Shown: in pieces, positions 45,354-54,352 of the stretch | How the letters are laid out: every line of letters begins with the position of its first letter | Position numbering within the stretch: position 1 is the first letter of the stretch | Assembly (NCBI RefSeq): GCF_016917755.1 | Contig: NZ_CP070326.1 | Location: 1-64,000 of the forward strand | Length of the DNA stretch: 64,000 bases | Direction of reading: 5' to 3' | From: Streptomyces noursei | GTDB lineage: Bacteria > Actinomycetota > Actinomycetes > Streptomycetales > Streptomycetaceae | The notes under the pieces: model-generated | The model's database searches: none | What the model was told of the DNA's origin: nothing | The model's input: only the letters and a program-made list of their open reading frames with translations | Translations under genes and position numbers: made by a program

Positions 45354-46604
45354 ATGCCAAGCCCCGACAGGGGCGGTGCGTCCTATCGCGCTGTCCTCAC
45401 GCTGCCCCATGCCCGCAGCCTGTTCGCCGCCGCTATGCTCGCGCGGCTCTGCTACGGACTGCTCGGCCTCCCACTGTTGCTCGCGCTGCGGGAGGGGACC
45501 GGCTCCTACGCCGTCGCCGGCGCCGCCACGGGTCTGTTCGGACTGGTCGCCGCCGTACTGGGACCCGTCAGGGCCCGACTGGTCGAGCGTCATCACGCTG
45601 CGCTGATGCTCCTGGCCGTCTGCTATGCGCTACTTCTGTCCGCACTGGCCGCCGCCTGTACGGCCCCCGTGCCAGCCCTACTCACTGTTCCCCTCGCCAT
45701 ACTGGCGGGGGCGTGCTCGCCCCCGGTCGGCCCGCTGATGCGGACACTGTGGGGCAAGCTGACAGCGGACGAGGCGCAGCATCAGTGTGCGTTGAGCCTG
45801 GATACCGCAGCGGAGTCCACCGTCTTCGCGCTCGGCCCCGTCCTCGGTGGACTCCTGGTCGCCGCCTCCTCCGCACCGGCCGTGCTCACGGTGTGCGCGG
45901 CACTGGTCATCACCGGCTTCGGCCTGCTGGCGGCGGGCTTGCGTCGGACCCCTGCGAGCGTGCGCGTGGGCTCACAGGCCGCTCGTCCTCGAAGCCCCCT
46001 GCGAGCCGGAGGGTTCACACCGCTGCTGTTGCTCACACTGGCTGTCGCAGATGCTCTAAGCCTCTTCGAGGTGGCGGTTATCGCCGCCTGGGGAACGCTG
46101 GTGGCCGGGGTGCTCACCACCCTGTTCTCAGTCGGTGGTGTCCTCGGCGGCCTGGTGTACGGCCGCCGCCACTGGCGCGGCGCCCTCGCACGCAGACCGC
46201 TGGTACTGGCCGCCGCCTCCACAGTCTGCTACGCCCTCCCCGCATTGGTGTACTCCGCACCAGCCGCAGGCGTCGCCCTGCTGCTTGCCGGAGCGTGCAC
46301 CGACGTCCTCCTGATCACGGCCTACCAACGCGTCGACAGGCTCGTCCCCGAAGGCTCACGCACCGAAGCTGGCGCGTGGATCAACACCGCCTACAACCTG
46401 GGGGCATCAATGGGGACGGCCGTCGGCGGTGTCCTCGTCGACCGCTCCGGTTCACCAGCGGCCTTCGCCGTCACCGCTGGGCTGCTCGGTGTCTGCACGC
46501 TAATCTGCGCGCCGCTCACACTTCGGCGTCACGCGACGGACGCCGCAGGAGATCCAGCACTGACCCAACCCGAACCGGTGGCTACCGCACCAGAGCCGAC
46601 CTGA
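45354..46604 (+). CDS. Major facilitator superfamily transporter
   Basis: 416 residues with about 12 membrane helices in two halves (LLGLPLLLALREGTG, GAATGLFGLVAAVLGPV, LLAVCYALLLSALAAA, then FTPLLLLTLAVADALSLF, TLFSVGGVLGGLVYGRR, LLLAGACTDVLLITAYQR, SMGTAVGGVLVDRSGSP). The motif-A-like loop after helix 2 is GPVRARLVERHH. GGAG precedes ATG 45354. It is most like drug/metabolite exporters of the MFS; the substrate is unknown. Confidence 0.85.
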   Translation: MPSPDRGGASYRAVLTLPHARSLFAAAMLARLCYGLLGLPLLLALREGTGSYAVAGAATGLFGLVAAVLGPVRARLVERHHAALMLLAVCYALLLSALAAACTAPVPALLTVPLAILAGACSPPVGPLMRTLWGKLTADEAQHQCALSLDTAAESTVFALGPVLGGLLVAASSAPAVLTVCAALVITGFGLLAAGLRRTPASVRVGSQAARPRSPLRAGGFTPLLLLTLAVADALSLFEVAVIAAWGTLVAGVLTTLFSVGGVLGGLVYGRRHWRGALARRPLVLAAASTVCYALPALVYSAPAAGVALLLAGACTDVLLITAYQRVDRLVPEGSRTEAGAWINTAYNLGASMGTAVGGVLVDRSGSPAAFAVTAGLLGVCTLICAPLTLRRHATDAAGDPALTQPEPVATAPEPT

Positions 46605-46716
46605 TCATCGACACCCCGTGATCACTGGTACCGGAAACTATAGGGCGCGTATCGATTCGTGATCAATCTGCGGATTCGCCCTAGTAGACGGGGTTTGATC
46701 CGGTAGAGCGTTTCGC

Positions 46717-46809
46717 GTGACGCGAGTGCAACTGTCGGATGTAGAGGGGGAGTTCATCGAGTGCTGCTTGCCGGTCGGCGCCTACGGCCCGTATCCCGGG
46801 CGCGAGGAG
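46717..46809 (+). pseudogene. IS5-type transposase, first 31 codons
   Basis: GTG start reading TRVQLSDVEGEFIECCLPVG then AYGPYPG, the N-terminus of an actinobacterial IS5-group transposase; beyond about 46810 homology ends. It lies 36 bp inside the left inverted repeat, as in a complete IS, showing that the repeat is a real IS end. Confidence 0.6.
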
Positions 46810-46950
46810 CGACGACGCATCCACCGTCGGCGAAAGCTCCGACTGAAGGCCGCCCTCCTCGGACATTCCAGAGGCGGCGGCCAGGCCAGCGAGGTCCATC
46901 TCGTCGCCGACTGCACGTGCCGACCGCCAGCGTTCATCCTGACCGCAGGG

Positions 46951-48915
46951 CTACAGCCAGCGGTCGTACCAGGCGCGGATGCGCCGGAGGGCGTCGAGTT
47001 GATGGGCGCGCTCGTGAAGCCCGTGGCCCTCTCGGGGGTAGACGACGAACTCGTGCTCGACGCCGAAGTGGCGCAGTGCGCGATGGAAGTGGACCGCCTG
47101 GCCGAGTGGGACGTTGGTGTCCTGCTCGCCGTGCAGGATCAGGACCGGGGTGCGGATCCGGGACACGTAGGAGATCGGGCTGTTCCGGTCGTGGATGTGC
47201 GGTCCCGGCCCGTTCCAGCCGGTGCTGCCGCCGAGCGCCGCGTCCATGATTCCCCACTCGCCGGTCCCGGCCTGCATGCCCCAGTCGCTGATGCCGGCAC
47301 CCATCACGGCGGCCTTGAACCGCTCGGTTTGGCCGATCGCCCAGGCCGCCATGAAACCGCCGTGGCTCCAGCCGGAGATGCCCAGGCGTTCGGGATCGGC
47401 GACTCCCTGGGCGACCAGCAGGTCGATCCCGGCGAGGATGTCGGTCCACTCGTCGCCGCCCACCGCGCCCGCCACCACGGCGGCGAATTCATGGCCGTGG
47501 CCCGACCCGCCCCGGGGATTGGGCAGGAAGACCGCGTATCCGGCGGTCGCCAGCCACTGGCCGCAGTCGACCACAGTGAGCGCGAACTCGTCGGTATGGC
47601 GGAAGTACGGGCCGCCGTGGACCATGGTGACGAGCGGGAACGGACCCTCGTTGCGAGTCCGGCCGGCAGGCAGGATCAGCAGGCCGTCCAGCTGGAGTCC
47701 GTCCGACGCCTGGTAGCTGAGCCGTTCCTGGACACCCCAGCGGATCCTGCGCAGTTCGGGACTGGTGTCGCTGAGTTGGAGCAGTGGCCCGCCCGTGGGT
47801 CCCGCGTGGACGTTCTTGGGCTCGTGCGCGGTGCTCATCAGCACAGCGAGGGTCTCTCCGGAGTGACTCGCAGTGGGCCCGGCGAGCGTGCCGGGCGCGC
47901 AGGACAATCGGTGGAACCGTAGCGACTGCGGATCGAGCCGGTACAGCGCGGTATCCAGCCCGTCGGCGAACAGCGCCAGTGGCGGCCCGTCGGCGACCTG
48001 CACCATCTCGGTGGGGCAGGCGGACATGCCGACTGTGAGATTGCGCTGTTCGACGGTCGGGCCGCTCGCTGGCGGGACCGTGTCGATCACGGCGAGCGCG
48101 CCTACCAAGTGCCCAGGGATCACGGCCAGGTGGGCCAGATGCCATTCACCGTCGTGATTCCACCAGACCGGGGACTGGGCCTCGACTCCGACTGGGCCCA
48201 GGTCCTGCACGGCTCCCGTCTCCGGGGCGACCAGATGCAGTCCTGCCGTCGTGACGCCCGGGTCGAGCTCGGGGGTGGCCCAGCTCAGCACGGCCAGCGG
48301 GCCGCCGTCCGGACGCTGGGTCACCTCCACGACATGGCGGTCCCCGAGGCCGTCCACGGTGCGGACCACGCCGGTCGCCAGGTCAAGCAGGCGCAGCCGG
48401 GTGACCGGGAGGTGCCGGCCCCAGACCTTCGCGTCGTCCCCCTCGGCCTCCCGGCGTTCGTCCTCCGCAGTGGGCTCGTCCTCGGCGAGCAGCGCGACGG
48501 TGCGGCCGTCGGCGAGCGGGTAGTGGTCGCAGATGCCCCCGCGCCACCTGGTCAGGGACTCTGCCTTGGCGATGTCCTCGCTGCCGTCCAGAAGGATCCG
48601 CTGGAGCTGAGCGGTGCCCCGCTCCTCGCGGTCGGAGGTGAAAAACAGAAAAGCCGAGCCTGGCGCCCACTTCGGGGCGGCGTCGCGGGCCGTACCGTCG
48701 GTCAGCCTGCGTGGGGCCGCGCTGCCATCGGCGGCGGTGACCCAGATAGGGCTGTGCGGACGTCCGTGCCTTCCGCTGTTCGCGACCACGCCGTAGGCGA
48801 CCAGGCGACCGTCCGGCGAGATGGCTGGTGCCACGGGGGCGGCCATGTCCACCACCAGTTCCGCGGTGAGCAGGCCGGTCGACTCGTGAATCGGTCGCGG
48901 TGCAGGGTGCGGCAT
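46951..48915 (-). CDS. S9-family prolyl oligopeptidase-like peptidase
   Basis: 654 residues, no signal peptide. The N-terminal half is a beta-propeller (APAISPDGRLVAYGV, RDAAPKWAPGSAFLFFTSDR and further blades). The C-terminal alpha/beta hydrolase domain has the oxyanion region VTMVHGGPYFRH, nucleophile GISGWSHGGFMAAW (Ser near residue 505), Asp in LILHGEQDTNVPLGQA and His in YPREGHGLHE. Family members cleave short peptides or acyl-amino acids in the cytosol. It is the only complete gene in the cassette at 46641-49146. The site before ATG 48915 is weak (GAAAGG). Confidence 0.9.
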   Translation of the reverse strand: MPHPAPRPIHESTGLLTAELVVDMAAPVAPAISPDGRLVAYGVVANSGRHGRPHSPIWVTAADGSAAPRRLTDGTARDAAPKWAPGSAFLFFTSDREERGTAQLQRILLDGSEDIAKAESLTRWRGGICDHYPLADGRTVALLAEDEPTAEDERREAEGDDAKVWGRHLPVTRLRLLDLATGVVRTVDGLGDRHVVEVTQRPDGGPLAVLSWATPELDPGVTTAGLHLVAPETGAVQDLGPVGVEAQSPVWWNHDGEWHLAHLAVIPGHLVGALAVIDTVPPASGPTVEQRNLTVGMSACPTEMVQVADGPPLALFADGLDTALYRLDPQSLRFHRLSCAPGTLAGPTASHSGETLAVLMSTAHEPKNVHAGPTGGPLLQLSDTSPELRRIRWGVQERLSYQASDGLQLDGLLILPAGRTRNEGPFPLVTMVHGGPYFRHTDEFALTVVDCGQWLATAGYAVFLPNPRGGSGHGHEFAAVVAGAVGGDEWTDILAGIDLLVAQGVADPERLGISGWSHGGFMAAWAIGQTERFKAAVMGAGISDWGMQAGTGEWGIMDAALGGSTGWNGPGPHIHDRNSPISYVSRIRTPVLILHGEQDTNVPLGQAVHFHRALRHFGVEHEFVVYPREGHGLHERAHQLDALRRIRAWYDRWL

Positions 48916-49231
48916 GCGGGCTGCCTTTCACTCGCCAGTACGACAAACGGACATCCTGTCGCGTTGACGAGTCTGTGTCAGTCGGGTTTCGGAGAATCGA
49001 GCCGCACGCGACCCTGCCCCGAATGCCCTGCCGCGAACTCCTATACTCCATAAGCCGTTTACCCGTGCCATGCCAAACGATCCACCGGGCCACGCGTCGC
49101 CCCGAAGGCGAATCCGCAGATTGATCACGACTCGATACACGCTCTAACTAGGCGGCGGGCTGTACGGGGACGAGGCGCCCCCGGGGGAAAGGTCTCTCCC
49201 GCTCTCGACGCCCGCCGTGCGCCGACGCCCG

Positions 49232-49283
49232 CCGACGCGTGCCGGACGCGGATCGCCACGGGCCCGCGTCCGGCACGCGTCGG
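49232..49283 (-). terminator. Strong terminator hairpin
   Basis: Perfect 20-bp stem (49232-49251 with 49264-49283) and a 12-nt loop, just after the stop of the secreted lectin gene at 49289. Confidence 0.75.
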
Positions 49284-49288
49284 GGTGA

Positions 49289-50167
49289 TCAGTCCCCGGG
49301 GATCGTGAACCGCTGCCGGTCGGACCCGTCGCACGCGGACATCTGGAGCCGACTGCCATTGGACGTATTGCCGTTGGGCACGTCCAGGCAGTACCCCCAC
49401 TGGGCGTTCCGCAACTGCCCCGACTCGTAGGACCACTGCTGAGGCGGCGTGCCGTTGCACACCCAGAGCTGGGCCTGTGCACCCGTGGACGCGCCCGCCG
49501 CGTCCAGGCACCAGCTGCCCAGGTCACCGGCGCGCAGCGCCGAGCCTTCGCGGCGCCACCACTGGGCGTTGGTGTTGTTGCAGTCGTACGTCTGCACGGC
49601 CCGGCCGTTCTCGGCCCGGGAACCGGCGACATCCAGGCACTTTCCGTCCTTGCCCCGGATCTCGCCGCCAGGCACCCGCTGGAAGGAGACGTTCCCGCCC
49701 GACCGGTTCCCGTGCCCGTAGAAACCCCAGTTGGACCAGCCTCCGTCGCTCTGGAGCTGGAAGTCGCCCGATTCGAAGACCCAAATATTGTAGTAGACGC
49801 CACTCGACTTCCGTACCAGAGCCCGGAATCTGAACCCGGTGAGGTTGTGGGTGAAGCGGGCGTCGGAGACCGTCACGAGCAGGTTGTAGTGGCCGTTCAG
49901 AGACGGGCCCAGGCCGTTGACCAGGCTCTGGACGTAGTCGCCCCGGCTCTTGGACTTGTTCTGCTGGTGGAGGTCGCGCAGCCGTTGGTCGAGCCCCCAG
50001 TCGGGCTGCCCCTGAGTGATGTTCACCTCGTCGTCGGTGGTGGCGCGCGCGGCCGCCGGACGGGCGGGCGCGGCTTGAGCCGGGAGGACACCGCCGGCTC
50101 CGAGCGCGAGTGCCGTGCAGGCGAGCAGCGTGATGCACGCGCCCCGCCGGACTGCTGTGGTCGTCAT
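49289..50167 (-). CDS. Secreted protein: stress-protein-like domain plus ricin lectin
   Basis: 292 residues. Signal peptide (ACITLLACTALALGAGG, cleavage near AQA-APA). Residues about 60-165 form a beta-rich domain with GHYNLLVTVSDARFTHNLTG, YYNIWVFESGDFQLQSDGGW and NWGFYGHG, which resembles small Streptomyces proteins annotated as stress proteins. Residues 170-292 are a ricin-type beta-trefoil (GKCLDVAGS, AQWWRREG, PPQQWSYESG, YCLDVPNG, DRQRFTI). It is the second gene of a tandem pair of paralogues and ends in a strong terminator. Probably binds an extracellular glycan; activity unknown. Confidence 0.82.
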   Translation of the reverse strand: MTTTAVRRGACITLLACTALALGAGGVLPAQAAPARPAAARATTDDEVNITQGQPDWGLDQRLRDLHQQNKSKSRGDYVQSLVNGLGPSLNGHYNLLVTVSDARFTHNLTGFRFRALVRKSSGVYYNIWVFESGDFQLQSDGGWSNWGFYGHGNRSGGNVSFQRVPGGEIRGKDGKCLDVAGSRAENGRAVQTYDCNNTNAQWWRREGSALRAGDLGSWCLDAAGASTGAQAQLWVCNGTPPQQWSYESGQLRNAQWGYCLDVPNGNTSNGSRLQMSACDGSDRQRFTIPGD

Positions 50168-50186
50168 CTTCGTCTCGTCTCCGGGG

Positions 50187-51167
50187 CTAGGGAAGGGTGA
50201 ACCGCTGGGCGGGACCGTCGTTGCACGGCATCATCTGGAGCCGGTTGCCGTTGCCGGTGTCCCCGTTGGGGATGTCCAGGCAGTAGTTCCATTTGCGGTT
50301 GCGCAGGGAGCCGTTGCCGACGTAGTCCCACTGCTGGGGCGGGCTCCCGTTGCAGTCCCACAGCTGTACCTTGTCGGTCCAGCCGCCTCCGCCCGCGTCG
50401 AGGCACTTGTTGCCGGGCAGGCCGGACCTGAGCGCGAGTCCGTCCCGGTACCACCACTGGGCGTTGGTTGCGTTGCAGTCGTACATCTGGATCGGGGTGC
50501 CCCTGTTGGTGGAACTCGACTGCACGTCCACGCACTTGTTCTGCTGGTCCTGCTTCTTCAGGCTGTTCCCGTCGGCCTGGTGGAAGACGACCTCGGGACC
50601 GTTCCCGGTGAAGCGCCCGCAGAAGCCCCAGTTGCGCCACCCGCCGTCGCTCCTCAGACGGAAGCTGCCGGATTCGAAGATCCAGTAGTGGTACGTGGCG
50701 GAGCCGTCCCAGCTGTAGTGGAGCCGGCCCTCCCAGCGCACGCCGTTGAAGTTGGTGTCGTAGGAGGCGTTTTCCTCCTTGACCATCAACACGTTGTAAT
50801 GACCCTGGACCATGGCGCACGAGTCGTTGATCACGCCTTGGACGAAGGCCCCCTGGTCCTTGGCCTTGTGGTTGTCGAAGATCTGGACCAGATAGGTGAT
50901 GATGTCGACGAGCGCCTGAAGGGCGTCGACCGGCCCTGCCGCGGCCGCGGCGCGCGGGCTCGGCCCGCGCTCCCGCAGCGCCTCGGCCGTACGTTCGGAG
51001 ATTGGCCGCAGGGGCGCGTCCTGGCCGTCGGTACCCATGCGTACGCCCGCCGGCGGGGCCGGTTTCGCGACGGCCGGCGCGGCGCGGGCGGACGTCTCCA
51101 TCCCGCCGGCCAGCAGTACGGTGGCCATGAGGGCGGCGATGAGTCCGATTCGCGATCTTCGTAACAT
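50187..51167 (-). CDS. Secreted protein: stress-protein-like domain plus ricin lectin (paralogue)
   Basis: 326 residues, ATG 51167 with AGGAG 7 nt upstream. Signal peptide LIAALMATVLLAGGMETSARA. A longer propeptide-like linker (residues 30-85) precedes the beta-rich domain: GHYNVLMVKEENASYDTNFN, YHYWIFESGSFRLRSDGGW, NWGFCGRF. The trefoil has NKCVDVQSS, AQWWYRDG, KCLDAGGG, PPQQWDYVG and YCLDIPNG. The 19-bp gap to 49289 indicates one operon, and equal domain order indicates tandem duplication followed by divergence. Confidence 0.82.
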   Translation of the reverse strand: MLRRSRIGLIAALMATVLLAGGMETSARAAPAVAKPAPPAGVRMGTDGQDAPLRPISERTAEALRERGPSPRAAAAAGPVDALQALVDIITYLVQIFDNHKAKDQGAFVQGVINDSCAMVQGHYNVLMVKEENASYDTNFNGVRWEGRLHYSWDGSATYHYWIFESGSFRLRSDGGWRNWGFCGRFTGNGPEVVFHQADGNSLKKQDQQNKCVDVQSSSTNRGTPIQMYDCNATNAQWWYRDGLALRSGLPGNKCLDAGGGGWTDKVQLWDCNGSPPQQWDYVGNGSLRNRKWNYCLDIPNGDTGNGNRLQMMPCNDGPAQRFTLP

Positions 51168-51485
51168 GAGCGTCTCCTGGGGGGTGTGGGACGGGATTCG
51201 TTCGTCACGTGACCGTAGGTGTGTCCGGTCAACATTCGATAAATACGGAATCGATGGGTAGACGGCGTTCTCGGCGGTGAGCGGCGTTCACGCGGTATGG
51301 GCCGGTCCACCGGCCGCCCGCCCTACCGCGACACCCGCAACGGCGAACGCCGAACCCACTCCGTCTCGGCCTCCGCCGACCGGCCACCCTCGGGCCCTCC
51401 GACGGAGCGGCTCGATTCCGCCCTTACCGGATACCTAGTACTGCAACGGTCTTTGGTGTGACGGTTGGGCAGGTTGGTCGTTGGT

Positions 51486-52759
51486 GTGGTTGTGGGTGGG
51501 GAACTTGCCGAAGTGAGGTTGTGGGCTGGTGAGTTGGAGGCGGTGCATGGACGGTTTGTGCATCGATTTTCCAGGTCGGAGCCGCGGGAGTCGGCACTTG
51601 CGTACATGCGGGGGTTGATCGCTCCGTTGGAGCGGAAAAACGGGTGGACGCTGGCCGAGGAAGCCGGCCATGCGGGCCCGGACCGCCTCCACCGGTTCAT
51701 GAACCGGATCGAGTGGGACGCCGACGAAGTCCTGGCCGACGTACGGGACTACGTCGTCGACAACCTCGGTGACCGGGACGCAGTCCTCATCGTCGACGAC
51801 ACCGGATTCCTCAAGAAGGGAGTGCGGTCGGCGGGAGTGCAACGGCAGCACTCCGGCACGGCCGGACGGACGGAAAATTGCCAGATCGGGGTCTTCCTCG
51901 CCTACGCCACCGACCGCGGCAGAACGCTGATCGACCGTCGCCTCTATCTGCCCACGTCCTGGACGGACGACCGCGAACGCTGCCGCCAGGCCGGCATCGA
52001 CGACACCGTCGCCTTCGAGACCAAGGTGGCGATGGCCAAGAAGATGGTCCGCCAGGCGATCACGGACAAGATCCCGTTCCGGTGGGTAACCGCGGACGCT
52101 GCCTACGGCTACAGCAAAGGCTGGCGCTTCGAACTCGAGCAGGCCGATGTCTTCCACGTGATGGCCACCACCCGCCACGACACCGTCGTCACCCGCTGGA
52201 GTCTCGATCACCCCGTCCACGACCTGTTCACCGGCCTGCCCCGGCAGAAGTGGAAGCGCCGGTCCTGCGGGAGGGCCGCCCATGGTCTGCGGGTGTTCGA
52301 CTGGGCACGCATCGAGGTGCGGCCCTGGCACCGTCCAGACCGGCGGCACTGGGCCCTTGCCCGCCGCAGCGTGAGCCGCCCGCAGGAGATCTCCTACTAC
52401 ATCGCCTACTGCCCCGCCGAAACGACCTTGGATGAACTGATCCACATCGCCGGCAGCCGCTGGGCCATCGAGGAGTGCTTCCAGACCGCCAAGGGCCAGT
52501 GCGGCCTGGACGACTACCAGGTCCGCCGCTACCCCGGCTGGCACCGCCACATGACCCTGGCCATGGCCGTCCACGCCCGCCTGACCATCCTGCGGGCCCG
52601 CGCACCCGACGCTGGGAAAGCAGAAACGGATCCTCCCCCCTCATCCACCTCAGCCTCGCCGAAATCCAACGCCTGATCACCCACCTCACCCACCGCCAAC
52701 CCCCACCCATCAGCCACGTCCTGCACTGGTCCCACTGGCGCCGCAAACACCAACACTGA
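51486..52759 (+). pseudogene. IS701-family transposase, frameshifted and truncated by IS3
   Basis: The DDE catalytic domain is complete: AVLIVDDTGFLKKGVRSAGV (first Asp), FRWVTADAAYGYSKGWRF (second Asp) and AGSRWAIEECFQTAKGQ (Glu). Near 52636 a C is missing from a C-run, and the sensible C-terminus (LIHLSLAEIQRLITHLTHRQ, SHVLHWSHWRRKHQH) is in the next frame, ending at a TGA made by the IS3 end. After the IS3 the original tail ARTSHYKRRGHNP resumes at about 54063. The start is uncertain between GTG 51486 and TTG 51465. Confidence 0.82.
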
Positions 52760-52796
52760 GCTGCCCCGAGTTTCGTAGCGGCCGGTTTGCGTGTTT

Positions 52797-53675
52797 TCAG
52801 GCGGCGTTGGGGTTCGCCTGGGATCGGTAGTAGTGGGCCTCGAATTCCTCGGGTGGAAGGTAATCGAGGGCGGAGTGAAGGCGCTCGGTGTTGTACCAGC
52901 CGACCCACTGGACGACAGCGCGTTCGACCTGGCCAGCGTCGTGCCAGGGCCCTTGGTGTTCGATCAGTTCGGCCTTGAAGGTGCCGTTGAGGGCCTCGGC
53001 CATGGCGTTGTCATAGCTGTCGGCGACGGAGCCGACGGACGCGGTCGCGCCGGCCTCGATGAGCCGTTCGCCGTAGCGGATGGACACGTATTGCGAACCG
53101 CGGTCGCTGTGATGAATGAGACCCGAGCCCTTCTTGATCCCGCGCCGCCACAGGGCCATCTCCAGGGCGTCCAGTGGAAGATCGGTGCGCATGTGGGTGG
53201 CAAGCTGCCATCCGACGATCATCCGCGAGTACACGTCCAGGACGAAGGCGACGTAGACCCAGCCCGACCAGGTGCGGATGTAGGTGAGGTCGGCGACCCA
53301 GAGCTGGTTGGGGCGGTGGGCGGTGAAGTGCCGGTTGACCAGGTCCGGCGGTCTGGGAGCGGACGGCTCGGGGATGGTGGTGCGGCGCCGCTGCCCGCGG
53401 ATCACGCCTTCCAGGCCGTCCTCGCGCATCAGCCGCTCGATGGTGCAGCGGGCCGCGGCGATGCCCTCGCGCCCCAGCTGGCGGTGGATGCGTCTGGCTC
53501 CGTAAGTCTCGCCGGAAGCAGCGTGGATACGGCGGATGCGTTCGGTGAGGTGTGCGTCGCGCTGGCGCCGGGCGGACATCGGGCGCTTGCGGCGGGCGTT
53601 GTATGCCGAGACCGACAGGTCCAGTTCCCGGCATACGGGCTCGACCCCGAAGTCGTCGCGGAGGTGGTTGATCAC
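52797..53675 (-). CDS. IS3-family transposase OrfB
   Basis: 292 residues with an intact DDE core: NQLWVADLTYIRTWSGWVYV (first Asp), GLIHHSDRGSQYVSIRYGE (second Asp) and DNAMAEALNGTFKAELIEHQ (Glu), then the usual QVERAVVQWVGWYNTERLHS tail. Its N-terminal HTH_21 region reads RRKRPMSARRQRDAHLTERI. The GTG start overlaps the orfA stop by 4 nt; the active protein is normally an OrfAB fusion made by frameshifting. Confidence 0.93.
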   Translation of the reverse strand: MINHLRDDFGVEPVCRELDLSVSAYNARRKRPMSARRQRDAHLTERIRRIHAASGETYGARRIHRQLGREGIAAARCTIERLMREDGLEGVIRGQRRRTTIPEPSAPRPPDLVNRHFTAHRPNQLWVADLTYIRTWSGWVYVAFVLDVYSRMIVGWQLATHMRTDLPLDALEMALWRRGIKKGSGLIHHSDRGSQYVSIRYGERLIEAGATASVGSVADSYDNAMAEALNGTFKAELIEHQGPWHDAGQVERAVVQWVGWYNTERLHSALDYLPPEEFEAHYYRSQANPNAA

Positions 53676-53983
53676 CGCGTCGGCCTCGTGCGGGGCTGGT
53701 CGAGCTCCTTCGCGAAAAACACGCTGGCGGCCTTCAGGATCTCGTTCGCCCGTCGCAACTCGGCTATCTCTTTGCGGAGTTGGGCCAGCTCAGTCCGCTC
53801 GGCCGTGGTCAGCAGGTCGGACCGGCTGCCCTGGTCGGCCTCGGCCTGGCGGACCCAGCCACGCAGGGCTTCCTTGTGGATACCGAGGTCACGGGCCACG
53901 TGAGCGACCGGACGGCCTGAGGTCTGGACTTCGCGGACGGCTCGCTCGCGCAGCTCGTCGGGGTACTTCCGTGGTGCGGGCAT
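53672..53983 (-). CDS. IS3-family transposase OrfA
   Basis: 103 residues: helix-turn-helix (KYPDELRERAVREVQTSGRP, VARDLGIHKEALRGWVRQAE) followed by a leucine-zipper-like helix (ERTELAQLRKEIAELRRANE) and the conserved ILKAASVFFAKELDQP end. ATG 53983. Together with orfB it forms an apparently complete IS3 transposase unit. Confidence 0.93.
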   Translation of the reverse strand: MPAPRKYPDELRERAVREVQTSGRPVAHVARDLGIHKEALRGWVRQAEADQGSRSDLLTTAERTELAQLRKEIAELRRANEILKAASVFFAKELDQPRTRPTR

Positions 53984-54352
53984 CGGACCTGCGTTCTCCC
54001 ATCTGCCGAGGCGATCATGCCTGGCTTCAGGGCCGCTACAAAATCCGGTTCAGTTCAACACCAAGCCCGCACCAGCCACTACAAACGACGCGGCCACAAC
54101 CCATAAACCGCCCAACCATCAGAACAAACACCGTTGCAGTACTAGCATCCCCAGCGAGGTTGGGCACCGGTCGACGACGATGCCGGGCGAGCCGGTTCGG
54201 CGGCCGGCCGCGCGGCGGTGCGGCAGCAGGTCGGCGAACGGACTACTGCCGCGCGGCCGGCACAGGGCGACAGTGCGTCTGCGGTACAGGGCAGCCGTCG
54301 AAGACCCCAACGGTGACAACCGCACCGGGTTCGTTGCCCCAGGCGGCAGTTG

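Larger units (their letters stand above)
46641..49146. mobile_element. Candidate mobile insertion cassette carrying an S9 peptidase
   Basis: 2,506 bp bounded by 40-bp inverted repeats (46641-46680 and the complement of 49107-49146) that differ at 3 positions; the inner core GTGATCAATCTGCGGATTCG is identical. ACTA lies on both outer sides (46637-46640 and 49147-49150), consistent with a 4-bp target duplication. Inside are the first codons of an IS5-type transposase at the left end and a complete S9 peptidase gene. Lacking its own transposase, it would move only with help from a related IS, as described for mobile insertion cassettes. Alternative reading: repeats start at GGGCG/GAGCG with a TA duplication. 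Confidence 0.68.
52757..54057 (-). mobile_element. IS3-family element nested in IS701
   Basis: 1,301 bp with imperfect 27-bp inverted repeats that begin TGAGCTGCCCC on the left and TGAACTGAACC on the right; both share GTAGCGGCC. ACAC flanks both sides (52753-52756 and 54058-54061). Both open frames are intact, so this is the best candidate for an autonomous IS in the window. Confidence 0.88.
51439..54141 (+). mobile_element. IS701-family element, split by a nested IS3
   Basis: Terminal inverted repeats TACTGCAACGGT begin at 51439 and end at 54141 (complement), each flanked by CTAG (51435-51438 and 54142-54145), a typical YTAR-type target of this family. Subtracting the 1,301-bp IS3 and its 4-bp duplication leaves about 1.4 kb, the normal IS701 size. 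Confidence 0.88.
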
